Assembly: GCA_015067585.1 (NCBI GenBank)
Contig: SVMC01000004.1
Location: 1-64,000 of the forward strand
Direction: 5' to 3'
Length of the DNA stretch: 64,000 bases
Origin: Oscillospiraceae bacterium
GTDB lineage: Bacteria > Bacillota > Clostridia > Oscillospirales > Oscillospiraceae
Shown: positions 17,177 to 24,934 of the stretch, in pieces
Layout: each line of letters starts with the position of its first letter
Numbering within the stretch: position 1 is the stretch's first letter
Made by a program: the position numbers and the translations under genes
Notes under the pieces: generated by a model
Database searches by the model: none
What the model was told of the DNA's origin: nothing
What the model saw: only the letters and a program-made list of their open reading frames with translations

Positions 17177-18076
17177 TTACAGTGGTGTCAGGCGACTCAG
17201 TACCTTCTGAAAATCCTCCGGCAGAGGGGATTCCACCGTAACCAATTCTCCGGTGCGGGGATGAAGGAACTGAAGCTGCCTTGCGTGGAGGCACTGGGTG
17301 TCCATGCCAAGCTCCGGGGTCTTGCGTCCGTAGACCGGGTCACCTAAAATGGGGTGACTTCTCCACGAAAGATGGACACGGATCTGATGGGTGCGGCCGG
17401 TTTCCAATCGGCAGCGCAGATGGGTGTAGCCGCGATAGCGGGCGATCACCTCAAAATGGGTCACGGCGGGTCGTCCTCCCGTTACCACCGCCATCTTTTT
17501 GCGGTCATGGGGCGAGCGGCCGATGGGGGCATCAATGGTACCGGAATCCTCCCGGATTCCGCCGCATACGATGCATTCGTAGACACGGCTCAGGGTATGA
17601 TCCTGCAACTGTGCCGCCAGGGCCTGATGGGCAAAATCGTTCTTTGCCACAATGAGAAGGCCGGAGGTGTCCTTGTCGATGCGGTGGATGATGCCGGGGC
17701 GAAGCTCCCCATTGATGCCGGAAAGCTCACTGCCGCAGTGGTACATCAGGGCATTGACCAGGGTGCCGTCCCAATGTCCGGCGGCGGGATGCACCACCAG
17801 ACCCTTGGGCTTATTGATCACAAGGCAGTCCGCATCCTCCCAGACCACATCCAGCGCAATATCCTGCGCTTCGATCTCCACAGGCTCTGCTTCCGGTAAA
17901 GTCAGCTCATATTCCTGTCCTGCCTTTGTCTTGTCCTTCTTCCCCACAGGGACGCCCCCACAGGTCATGGCACCGCGCTCAAGCAGCTTCTGGGCGGCAT
18001 TGCGGCTCAGACCCTCCACTGCCCCGGCGAGATAGACATCCATCCGCTCTCCGGAGGCTTCAGGCTTCAGGATCAT
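17177..18076 (-). CDS. RluD-family 23S rRNA pseudouridine synthase
   Basis: A 299-residue protein. Residues ~10-60 form an S4 RNA-binding domain (SRNAAQKLLERGAM), followed by the catalytic domain with VINKPKGLVVHP, the active-site motif HRIDKDTSGL (catalytic Asp, residue ~135) and the late RTHQIRVHL segment. RluD-family enzymes make pseudouridines in helix 69 and elsewhere in 23S rRNA; the exact target is not certain. The start is ATG 18076 behind GGAGGAG, inside the end of lspA; lspA-rluD is a conserved pair in Bacillota. Confidence 0.94.
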   Translation of the reverse strand: MILKPEASGERMDVYLAGAVEGLSRNAAQKLLERGAMTCGGVPVGKKDKTKAGQEYELTLPEAEPVEIEAQDIALDVVWEDADCLVINKPKGLVVHPAAGHWDGTLVNALMYHCGSELSGINGELRPGIIHRIDKDTSGLLIVAKNDFAHQALAAQLQDHTLSRVYECIVCGGIREDSGTIDAPIGRSPHDRKKMAVVTGGRPAVTHFEVIARYRGYTHLRCRLETGRTHQIRVHLSWRSHPILGDPVYGRKTPELGMDTQCLHARQLQFLHPRTGELVTVESPLPEDFQKVLSRLTPL

Positions 18077-18551
18077 GGACAGTCTCCTCCTTGGGTTTCT
18101 TTTCCCGGTCGAAAAACAGCACATACACCACCAGTGCAACAGCGCCGCAGGAAATAAAAGCATCGGCGATATTGAACACAGCAAAGTTCATAAACTCAAC
18201 CTCGATCATATCCACCACATAGCCAAGACGCAGACGGTCGATGAGGTTGCCGATGCCGCCGCCGAAGATGGCTGCAAGACACCACAGCTCAACGCGGTTG
18301 GTCAGCACCTTTTTCCACACCAGCGCCACCGTCACGGCAAGGCCGACGAGGCATACCGCAGCAAACAGCCAGCGGCCGCCCTGCAGCATGGAAAATGCCG
18401 CACCTGTATTATGAAAGTGGGTCCAGTGGAAGATCCCGGGAATCGCAGGGATCACTTCCCCCAGGGGAATATTCGCACTCACCACCGCCTTGACCAGCTG
18501 GTCGACCAGGACGATCAGCGCCATAAAAGCAATCAACAGACAATAAAGCAT
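18060..18551 (-). CDS. lspA: Lipoprotein signal peptidase (signal peptidase II)
   Basis: A 163-residue protein with four membrane helices, the normal size. The two catalytic aspartates lie in VVDMIE (~residue 110) and NIADAFIS (~129); the HNTGAAFS motif near residue 48 and GGGIGNLIDR near residue 95 are also conserved. It cleaves signal peptides of lipidated prolipoproteins at the membrane. It overlaps the rluD-like gene by 17 bases. Confidence 0.97.
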   Translation of the reverse strand: MLYCLLIAFMALIVLVDQLVKAVVSANIPLGEVIPAIPGIFHWTHFHNTGAAFSMLQGGRWLFAAVCLVGLAVTVALVWKKVLTNRVELWCLAAIFGGGIGNLIDRLRLGYVVDMIEVEFMNFAVFNIADAFISCGAVALVVYVLFFDREKKPKEETVHDPEA

Positions 18552-18595
18552 ATTTGTCCTCCCGATGCGGAAGCATCATCATCGATATTTTCCCA

Positions 18596-18624
18596 ATTAT
18601 ACCACATTTATCCCGCAACGGCAA
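18596..18624 (-). promoter_or_regulatory. Promoter for lspA-rluD
   Basis: Minus strand: TTGCCG (18624-18619), 17-base spacer, perfect TATAAT (18601-18596). Confidence 0.8.
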
Positions 18625-18659
18625 CGGGAAGTTGCACACAAATAAATTCTTCCACGGGA

Positions 18660-18688
18660 TTGCGAAAAGGACAGAAAACTGATAAAAT
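18660..18688 (+). promoter_or_regulatory. Promoter for the sigma-like membrane protein gene
   Basis: TTGCGA (18660-18665), 17-base spacer, TAAAAT (18683-18688). It leaves an unusually long leader of about 115 bases before the start at 18812. Confidence 0.7.
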
Positions 18689-18811
18689 ATATTATCATTC
18701 CCGAAGAAGAATTCAAATCTGTTCTTGCTGCAGCGAATATGCCGCCGTCAAGGAACATCTTCCCTACTTTTTCGTCAAATATACAATACTACAAGACAGG
18801 AGGGATCGATC

Positions 18812-21595
18812 ATGGATCAAAGACAATGGATCATCCGCGCTTTGGAGGGGGATTACACCGCCAAAGCCCATCTGTTTGAAGAGAATATCGAATCCATCTA
18901 TTATTTATGCTGGAAGCTCACAGGAAGCGCTGCTCAGGCCGGTGAGCTGACCCGCCGCACCTTTGCACGGGCATTTTCCCAGCTGATCCAGCTTCGCCCC
19001 GATGCCAGCTTTGACCGCTGGATCACCGCCATTGCCGTAAACCTCTGCCGCCAGTCCCTGAAAAAAAGTCAGAATTGGCTCTTTACCACGGATGAGCGGG
19101 AAATGGCACTGCTGCGGGATACCTATGTGGCAGGAGAAGAATGCCTGCCGGAAAGCTGTCTGACCGAGCCGGATAAGCGTTCCCTTGCCCTTCGTACCAT
19201 CGGCCTTCTCCCTCCGGAACAGCGGATGTGCATGATCCTGCGGTATGTAGCTCAGCTCAAGCCCCATCAGATCGCAAAGATCATGGAGGTAGATGAGGTC
19301 ACAGTGCTTGGCCGTCTCAACAGCGGCCGCCGTGCCCTGCTTACCACCCTGCCCGATCCCACCCCCAAGGCCCTGCTGACAGAACTCTTCAGACAGGAAG
19401 CCGCAGCCCTGCCGGTACCGGAACTGCTGCGCCAGAGTTGTATGCAGACAGTGCTGAACACCCGTCCGGACCCTGTGGAGCCGGAGGAGGAGAAGCCCGA
19501 AGATGAGGAAGAAGAAACCAAAACCACAAACGGCTTCTTTGCCAAATTTTTTGCCAATATGTCGAAAAAGCAAAAATATCTGCTGATGGGCTGCGGCGGT
19601 CTCGCCGTGATCCTGATCGTACTGATTTTTGCTTTGATCCTTCGCGGCTGCAGCCCGCAGGATGAACCCGCCAAATTGCCCGAGCAGGAAGAAGCCCCAA
19701 TGGAAGAGGTGGATGAGGATCTGGAATCCGCCGCCCTGCTGGAGGAATACGGCATTGAAGTGCTGCTCACCTGCAATCGTCGGGAAGCAGAGGAGCTTGT
19801 GGAAGCATGGCAGAGTGTTCTGCCCGAGTATATTGCAGACGGCACCGTGGATGATCTTGCTCTGAACGTGGAAACTGCCAATGATGAAGTCACGGAAGTG
19901 CAGCTTCGTCTGGAGCAGACCGATCTTGACATCACCCGTCTTCGTGGCCTCGGTCTGGGTGTGGAACCTGAACTGCACCGTGCTATGGATGCCATTGAAG
20001 AAAGCTATCAGCTTGCCTGCTATGAGGGTGTTCCTCTGTTTGATCCCACTCCCCGGGCAGATGCATCCGCTGCCGCCTATTCTGAAAACTACCGCTATGA
20101 GCTGCTGGACGACAACGGCGACGGCAGAGCGGAAGCGCTTTCCATCACCCGTACCGGCGCAAACTTCGATGCGGAAGCAGGTGTTTTCCGTCCCTACGGC
20201 GAAAGTCTCACGGAGACCCTTGGCCTTCGCCGCGAAGATGCCCAGACCCTGTTCGGCGAAGGCGGTTATGAGGGCGAAGGTGTTGACTTCTATTCCATGG
20301 CCAGGACCGGTGCCACCGCAGACGATGCCCCTGTCACCGTCACCGCTGTCATGGAAGCCCGCACAGATATGGATGCCGCCCGCCAGCGTGTCACCGCTCT
20401 GAGTATCATGGTGGATGGCTGCTTTGCAGAGCTTTTGCCGGAGCTGCAGCTCCCAGATTCTGCCCTCTCCCTCAATCAGCTCAACCGCAAGCTGCAAGGC
20501 ATGAGCGGCCACATCGGCCTTCTGCCGGGGGATGTATTTGCACCCCTGTCACTGAACGCTGATGACGATTTCCTCGTTTACTATACCGGCGCCACCCGCT
20601 ATCTTTTCAGCGCAAGCGATATGGACAATCCTGTAAGCAGCATTGAAGTGCTGGATATTTCCGATTGCCGCCTCTGGGATTCTGCCAGCCTGAGCTTCCG
20701 TCAGGATGGTTTCGACCTTGAGAAGCTGCTGGGCCTTGACCGTTATGCCGCCTACTCGGAATACGGCATCCGCTCCTATGCCACCGGCGATTTCGTTTCC
20801 TCTGCGTTGGGTCTGTGGGAAACCGACGGGATCATCCGTACAGTGTACAACACCGCTGACCCCAGACCCCTGTGGGGAATCGCTTTGGGTGACAGCCTGG
20901 ATACCATCGAGACCAAGGTGGAATCCGCAGGCGGCTACTGCTGCCAGGCAGATGATACCTCCGCCCGTTATGTACTGCCCAACAAGCGGGAGCTTGCCGT
21001 CACCTTTGACGGCAGCAGCGCAAAGACCCTGCAGCTGGAAGACCACAGCCACAAAGCCGATTATAAGGCCCCCGCTCCCCTGCAGAAGCCTGCAGAAGAG
21101 CTGTTTGCTGAATTCCTCAAGGGTCTTTCCGATGTAAAGACCTCCTGGTACGGCGATCTCACCCACGATCAGGCCGGCGAACTTTTGGTCTGCCGTCCCA
21201 GCGGATCTGACTGCCTGATCCAGCTTTATGTGATCAAGGATGGTGAGGTCAGCGAGACCCCCATCTACAGCCAGACCCTTGCCGCTTCCTCCAACACGGA
21301 CATCTATATCGTATCCGACGCCAGCGGTCCCGCCCTGCTGTACTATACCCTCTCCGAAGCCGCCACCTATAAATGCGCATGGAAGCTGTTCAGCATCAAT
21401 GCCGCCGGCGGAGAAGTGATCCTTGGCCAGAACGAAGCCAGCCTGAATCTTTTAGAGATGGTATTGGGTCAGGAAGAAGAGTATAATGCCGTGAAGCAGG
21501 AGGCCACCGCCTATTGTGCTGACGGACAGTATCTGTGCGGCACCCAGACCGGCGCGGTGGATTATTCCGACATGACAGCAAACTTTGGAGAATAA
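18812..21595 (+). CDS. Sigma-70-like domains joined to a membrane helix and a large extracytoplasmic domain
   Basis: A 927-residue protein of unusual build. Residues ~10-85 resemble sigma region 2, but the core-binding motif is degraded (AGELTRRTFARAF where ECF sigmas have a DLxQExF pattern); FDRWITAIAVNLCRQSL follows. Residues ~125-178 are a good sigma region 4 with LPPEQRMCMILR, an HTH (KPHQIAKIMEV) and TVLGRLNSGRRALL. Then a Glu-rich linker (~220-237), one membrane helix (~256-278), and ~640 residues outside with no domain I recognise. The likely meaning is a membrane-tethered DNA-binding or sigma-like sensor. ATG 18812 follows ACAGGAGGG. A zinc-ribbon membrane protein gene follows 25 bases later. 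Confidence 0.8.
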   Translation: MDQRQWIIRALEGDYTAKAHLFEENIESIYYLCWKLTGSAAQAGELTRRTFARAFSQLIQLRPDASFDRWITAIAVNLCRQSLKKSQNWLFTTDEREMALLRDTYVAGEECLPESCLTEPDKRSLALRTIGLLPPEQRMCMILRYVAQLKPHQIAKIMEVDEVTVLGRLNSGRRALLTTLPDPTPKALLTELFRQEAAALPVPELLRQSCMQTVLNTRPDPVEPEEEKPEDEEEETKTTNGFFAKFFANMSKKQKYLLMGCGGLAVILIVLIFALILRGCSPQDEPAKLPEQEEAPMEEVDEDLESAALLEEYGIEVLLTCNRREAEELVEAWQSVLPEYIADGTVDDLALNVETANDEVTEVQLRLEQTDLDITRLRGLGLGVEPELHRAMDAIEESYQLACYEGVPLFDPTPRADASAAAYSENYRYELLDDNGDGRAEALSITRTGANFDAEAGVFRPYGESLTETLGLRREDAQTLFGEGGYEGEGVDFYSMARTGATADDAPVTVTAVMEARTDMDAARQRVTALSIMVDGCFAELLPELQLPDSALSLNQLNRKLQGMSGHIGLLPGDVFAPLSLNADDDFLVYYTGATRYLFSASDMDNPVSSIEVLDISDCRLWDSASLSFRQDGFDLEKLLGLDRYAAYSEYGIRSYATGDFVSSALGLWETDGIIRTVYNTADPRPLWGIALGDSLDTIETKVESAGGYCCQADDTSARYVLPNKRELAVTFDGSSAKTLQLEDHSHKADYKAPAPLQKPAEELFAEFLKGLSDVKTSWYGDLTHDQAGELLVCRPSGSDCLIQLYVIKDGEVSETPIYSQTLAASSNTDIYIVSDASGPALLYYTLSEAATYKCAWKLFSINAAGGEVILGQNEASLNLLEMVLGQEEEYNAVKQEATAYCADGQYLCGTQTGAVDYSDMTANFGE

Positions 21596-21620
21596 ATCAG
21601 AAAACGAAAGGAGAATAACC

Positions 21621-22343
21621 ATGTTTTGTCCCAATTGCGGTACCCCTGTTCCCGAGGCCCATCAGGCCTGTCCAAGCTGCGGTACTCCCACGCCGCAGAA
21701 TCTGAAGCCGGAACCCACGCCCCCTCAGCAGACTTATAGCTATTGCCGTGCCTGCGGCACCCCCATCCCGGCAGGTCAGCCTGCCTGCGCCAACTGCGGT
21801 ACCGCTGTGCTGCAGCAATCCACACCCGCAGCCTATCCCCAGCAGGCTTATCCTCAGCAGAGCTACCCCCAGCAGCCCTATCCCCAACAGATTCCCCCGG
21901 TTCAGAAGCCCATGAAATGGTTTAAATTCCTGATCTACTTCTCCCTGTGGGCAGGTGCGGTACTGACCCTTATTACAGGCGTTTCCTCCTTGTTTGGCCT
22001 CCAATACGGAGGAATGAGCGATTACGTCTATGCAGCCTATGGCGCCCAACGGTTCGTTGATATCGTCTACGGCATGATCTGTATCGCGCTTGGTGTTTTC
22101 ATGATCGTGACCCGTTTCCGTCTGGCCGCATTCCGTTCAAATGCTCCGGCCATGCTGTACGGTGTATATGCCCTGAATACCATCGTACCCCTGATCTACA
22201 TCTTCGCTACAGCTACCGTAACTATGATCCCCCTGTCTGACTATTTGGACGCCCAGACCATCAGTTCGATCGTTACCTCCGCCATCATGATCGTTATCAA
22301 TGTGATCTACTTTGGAAAGCGCCGCGATATGTTTGTCCGTTAA
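21621..22343 (+). CDS. Zinc-ribbon membrane protein
   Basis: A 240-residue protein. The N-terminus has two zinc ribbons: CPNCGTPVPEAHQACPSCG (residues ~3-21) and CRACGTPIPAGQPACANCG (~42-60). A Tyr-Pro-Gln-Gln repeat (~73-92) links them to four hydrophobic helices (from residue ~108 on). Zinc-ribbon proteins with C-terminal helices are common in Clostridia; their role is mostly unknown. ATG 21621 follows AAAGGAG. It is probably co-transcribed with the sigma-like protein gene and may work with it at the membrane, but that is inference from position only. Confidence 0.85.
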   Translation: MFCPNCGTPVPEAHQACPSCGTPTPQNLKPEPTPPQQTYSYCRACGTPIPAGQPACANCGTAVLQQSTPAAYPQQAYPQQSYPQQPYPQQIPPVQKPMKWFKFLIYFSLWAGAVLTLITGVSSLFGLQYGGMSDYVYAAYGAQRFVDIVYGMICIALGVFMIVTRFRLAAFRSNAPAMLYGVYALNTIVPLIYIFATATVTMIPLSDYLDAQTISSIVTSAIMIVINVIYFGKRRDMFVR

Positions 22344-22349
22344 TATGAA

Positions 22350-22392
22350 AAAACGCGCCTGTACACCACTTGGATGTACAGGCGCGTTTTTT
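22350..22392. terminator. Strong bidirectional terminator
   Basis: A 16-bp stem (22350-22365 with 22375-22390) with T runs on both strands, serving the zinc-ribbon gene and the convergent RNase J gene. Confidence 0.94.
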
Positions 22393-22393
22393 G

Positions 22394-24052
22394 TCAGACC
22401 TCCATGATCACCGGAAGGATCATAGGATTTCTTCTGGTATTCTTATAGAGGAAATTGGAAAGATCGCCCTTCATGGCGGCCTTGATGGTGGCCCAATCGG
22501 TAATACCCTTATTCTGGCAGGTAAAGAGAGCTTCCAGGCAGATCATGCGCATGGCTTCGATCAGGTCTTCGTTCTCCTTTACATGGACAAAACCGCGGGT
22601 GATGATATCGGGACCTGTGACCAGTTCGCCATCGTCGGCAGAAAGATTGACACAAACCACGATCATGCCGTCCTGGGCCAAATGTCTGCGGTCCCGCAGG
22701 ACAACGGCACCCACATCGCCCACACCGGTTCCATCCACAAAGACGCTGCCCGCCGTCACGGTGTTCTCCGTGAGCTTGCAGGTCTTGGAAGTACATTCAA
22801 TGACATTGCCAATATCCGCCACCAGGATACGCTTGGGGCTCATACCCATCATTTTGGCAAGCTGGGCATGCTTCTGCAGATGTCGCTGTTCACCGTGGAC
22901 AGGGATGAAATACTTGGGCTTGGTCAGGGCATGGATGATCTTCAGCTCTTCCTGACAGGCATGCCCGGAAGCATGAAGGCCCTCAGACTTGTCATGCACC
23001 ACATCCGCTCCCTTGCGATAGAGCTCATTGATGATGCGGGAGACCGCCTTCTCGTTGCCGGGAATGGCAGAGGCGGAAATGATGATGCGGTCACCGGGCT
23101 GGATGTCGATCTGCTTGTGGTTGGAGAATGCCATACGGTACAAAGCCGACATATTTTCGCCTTGAGAGCCGGTGGATACCACCACTACCTTATTCTTCGG
23201 CAAAGATTTGATCTGCGCCAGATCGATCAGGGTATTGGCAGGGATCTTGATATAGTCAAGCTCCGATGCCACCTTCAGCATATTTTCCATGCTGCGGCCT
23301 GTCACCGCCACCTTGCGGCCATAGCGGTGAGCTGTCTGCAGAACGGACTGGATGCGGTGAAGATTGGAGGCGAAGGTGGTAATGATGATGCGCTGGTCGC
23401 AGTTTTTGAACTGCCTGTCCAGATTGTCCGCCACGCTCATTTCCGAAGTGGTGAAGCCCTGCCGCTCCACATTGGTGGAGTCGCACAGCAGTGCCAGCAC
23501 GCCTTCCTTGCCCAGCTCACCCAGACGGGTCAGATCCATCATTCCCTCACTGTCCGTGGGGTCGATCTTGAAGTCGCCGGTCATGACGATGTTGCCCACC
23601 GGGGTCTTGATGGCAAAGGCCACCGCATCCGCAATGGAATGGTTCACATGGATGAACTCCACGCCGAAGCAGCCTGCCTGTACCACATCGCCGGGCTTGT
23701 GGGTGATCAGCTTCACCTTATCCTTCAGCTTATGCTCTTCCAGCTTCAGCTCGATGAGGCCATTGGTGAGGCGGGTACCGTGGATCGGAGCATTCACCGC
23801 CTGCAGCACATAAGGGACCGAGCCAATATGGTCCTCATGGCCGTGGGTGATGAAAAATCCGCGCAGCTTCTTTGCGTTCTTGACAAGATAGGTCACATCA
23901 GGAATGACAAGGTCTACGCCGTACATATCCTCTTCCGGGAAGGCAATGCCGCAGTCGATCACAATCATATCCTTGCCATATTCCAGCACCGTCATGTTCT
24001 TGCCGATCTCATTCAAACCGCCAATGGGAATAATTTTCAGTTTTTCAGCCAA
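22394..24052 (-). CDS. rnj: Ribonuclease J
   Basis: A 552-residue metallo-beta-lactamase-fold ribonuclease with 5' exonuclease and endonuclease activity in mRNA decay and RNA maturation. Motifs: HGHEDHIG (zinc site, near residue 75-82), HVNHSI (near 143), TGDFKID, and the beta-CASP part with STGSQGE and SASAIPGNE. The C-terminal domain follows. The start is TTG 24052 with AAAGGAG 10 bases upstream; the frame stays open above it, but those residues do not fit the family, which begins at the KIIPIGGLNEIGKNM segment. Confidence 0.96.
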   Translation of the reverse strand: MAEKLKIIPIGGLNEIGKNMTVLEYGKDMIVIDCGIAFPEEDMYGVDLVIPDVTYLVKNAKKLRGFFITHGHEDHIGSVPYVLQAVNAPIHGTRLTNGLIELKLEEHKLKDKVKLITHKPGDVVQAGCFGVEFIHVNHSIADAVAFAIKTPVGNIVMTGDFKIDPTDSEGMMDLTRLGELGKEGVLALLCDSTNVERQGFTTSEMSVADNLDRQFKNCDQRIIITTFASNLHRIQSVLQTAHRYGRKVAVTGRSMENMLKVASELDYIKIPANTLIDLAQIKSLPKNKVVVVSTGSQGENMSALYRMAFSNHKQIDIQPGDRIIISASAIPGNEKAVSRIINELYRKGADVVHDKSEGLHASGHACQEELKIIHALTKPKYFIPVHGEQRHLQKHAQLAKMMGMSPKRILVADIGNVIECTSKTCKLTENTVTAGSVFVDGTGVGDVGAVVLRDRRHLAQDGMIVVCVNLSADDGELVTGPDIITRGFVHVKENEDLIEAMRMICLEALFTCQNKGITDWATIKAAMKGDLSNFLYKNTRRNPMILPVIMEV

Positions 24053-24228
24053 ATAAATCACAACTCCTTTTCTGCACACCCGCGTCTTGGTGGCTGACCT
24101 CAGCGGGCAGAGATTCATTATACCGTGCAGGGCCAGATGCCCTGACATTATGGATTACCTAAAAGTGCAATCTTGCACACTTGATTTATTATAGCACAAA
24201 GGGATGGGAAAGTATACCTTTTTCTTTT

Positions 24229-24257
24229 TTGCAAAATTCTCACCTGTGTGCTATAAT
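24229..24257 (+). promoter_or_regulatory. Promoter for the LysE-type exporter gene
   Basis: TTGCAA (24229-24234), 17-base spacer, perfect TATAAT (24252-24257). A TATAAT-like box on the opposite strand (24193-24188), preceded by TG, may serve rnj. Confidence 0.82.
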
Positions 24258-24304
24258 GAAAAAAACAAAAAATGACAGCTTTTCAAAGTTTTTCGGAGGT
24301 TTCC

Positions 24305-24886
24305 ATGTTTCCCTGGTTCAGCTTTCTTTCCTACGCCCTGATCACTGCGGGCACTCCCGGTCCCAACAATATCATGTCCATGTCCAATGCAGCCAGCCGG
24401 GGTCTAAAAAAGGGTTTTCCCTTCCAGCTTGGTATCCTGACCGGCTTTACTGTCGTGATCCTGCTTTGCACCTTTTTCTGCAACGCCCTGTCTGAAATGA
24501 TCCCCAGAATCAAGCTGCCCATGATGATCGTGGGTGCGGCATATATGCTCTGGCTGGCCTGGAATCTTCTGCGAAGCAAGGGTTTTCAGGAGGATGTTCA
24601 CGCAAAAAGCAGTTATCTTACCGGCCTTCTCCTGCAGTTCATCAATCCGAAGCTCTATCTCTACTGCATCGTATCGCTGGAAGCCTACATACTTCCCTAT
24701 TTTCACGGGCAATGGATTCCGCTCATCCTCTTTGCGCTGCTGCTGGCGCTGATTTGTTTCGCCTCTAACCTGTGCTGGGCTATGTTTGGATCGGTGTTCC
24801 GTACCCTCTTCTCCAAATACGCACGGGTGACCAATACGGTAATGGCGCTGCTGCTAATATACTGTGCGATTTCTTTGTTTTTATAA
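24305..24886 (+). CDS. LysE/RhtB-family amino-acid exporter
   Basis: A 193-residue protein with six predicted membrane helices. It has the family's N-terminal signature TAGTPGPNNIMSMSNA (residues ~15-30) and RGLKKGFPFQLGILTGF, and the central GLLLQFINPKLYLY segment. The family exports amino acids or their analogues. The substrate cannot be told from the sequence. ATG 24305 follows CGGAGG at 24294-24299. It is a single-gene unit with its own promoter. Confidence 0.92.
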   Translation: MFPWFSFLSYALITAGTPGPNNIMSMSNAASRGLKKGFPFQLGILTGFTVVILLCTFFCNALSEMIPRIKLPMMIVGAAYMLWLAWNLLRSKGFQEDVHAKSSYLTGLLLQFINPKLYLYCIVSLEAYILPYFHGQWIPLILFALLLALICFASNLCWAMFGSVFRTLFSKYARVTNTVMALLLIYCAISLFL

Positions 24887-24898
24887 TACATAGAGTTG

Positions 24899-24926
24899 CC
24901 GGGAGGGGTATTGTCACCCCTCCCGG
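24899..24926. terminator. Terminator-like hairpin between convergent genes
   Basis: A perfect 11-bp stem (24899-24909 with 24916-24926) but no long T run on either strand. Confidence 0.6.
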
Positions 24927-24934
24927 TACTGTAT

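Noticed and set aside
22370..24097. Long plus-strand open frame of ~575 codons
   Set aside because: Antisense to RNase J, whose motifs are unmistakable; no start signal.
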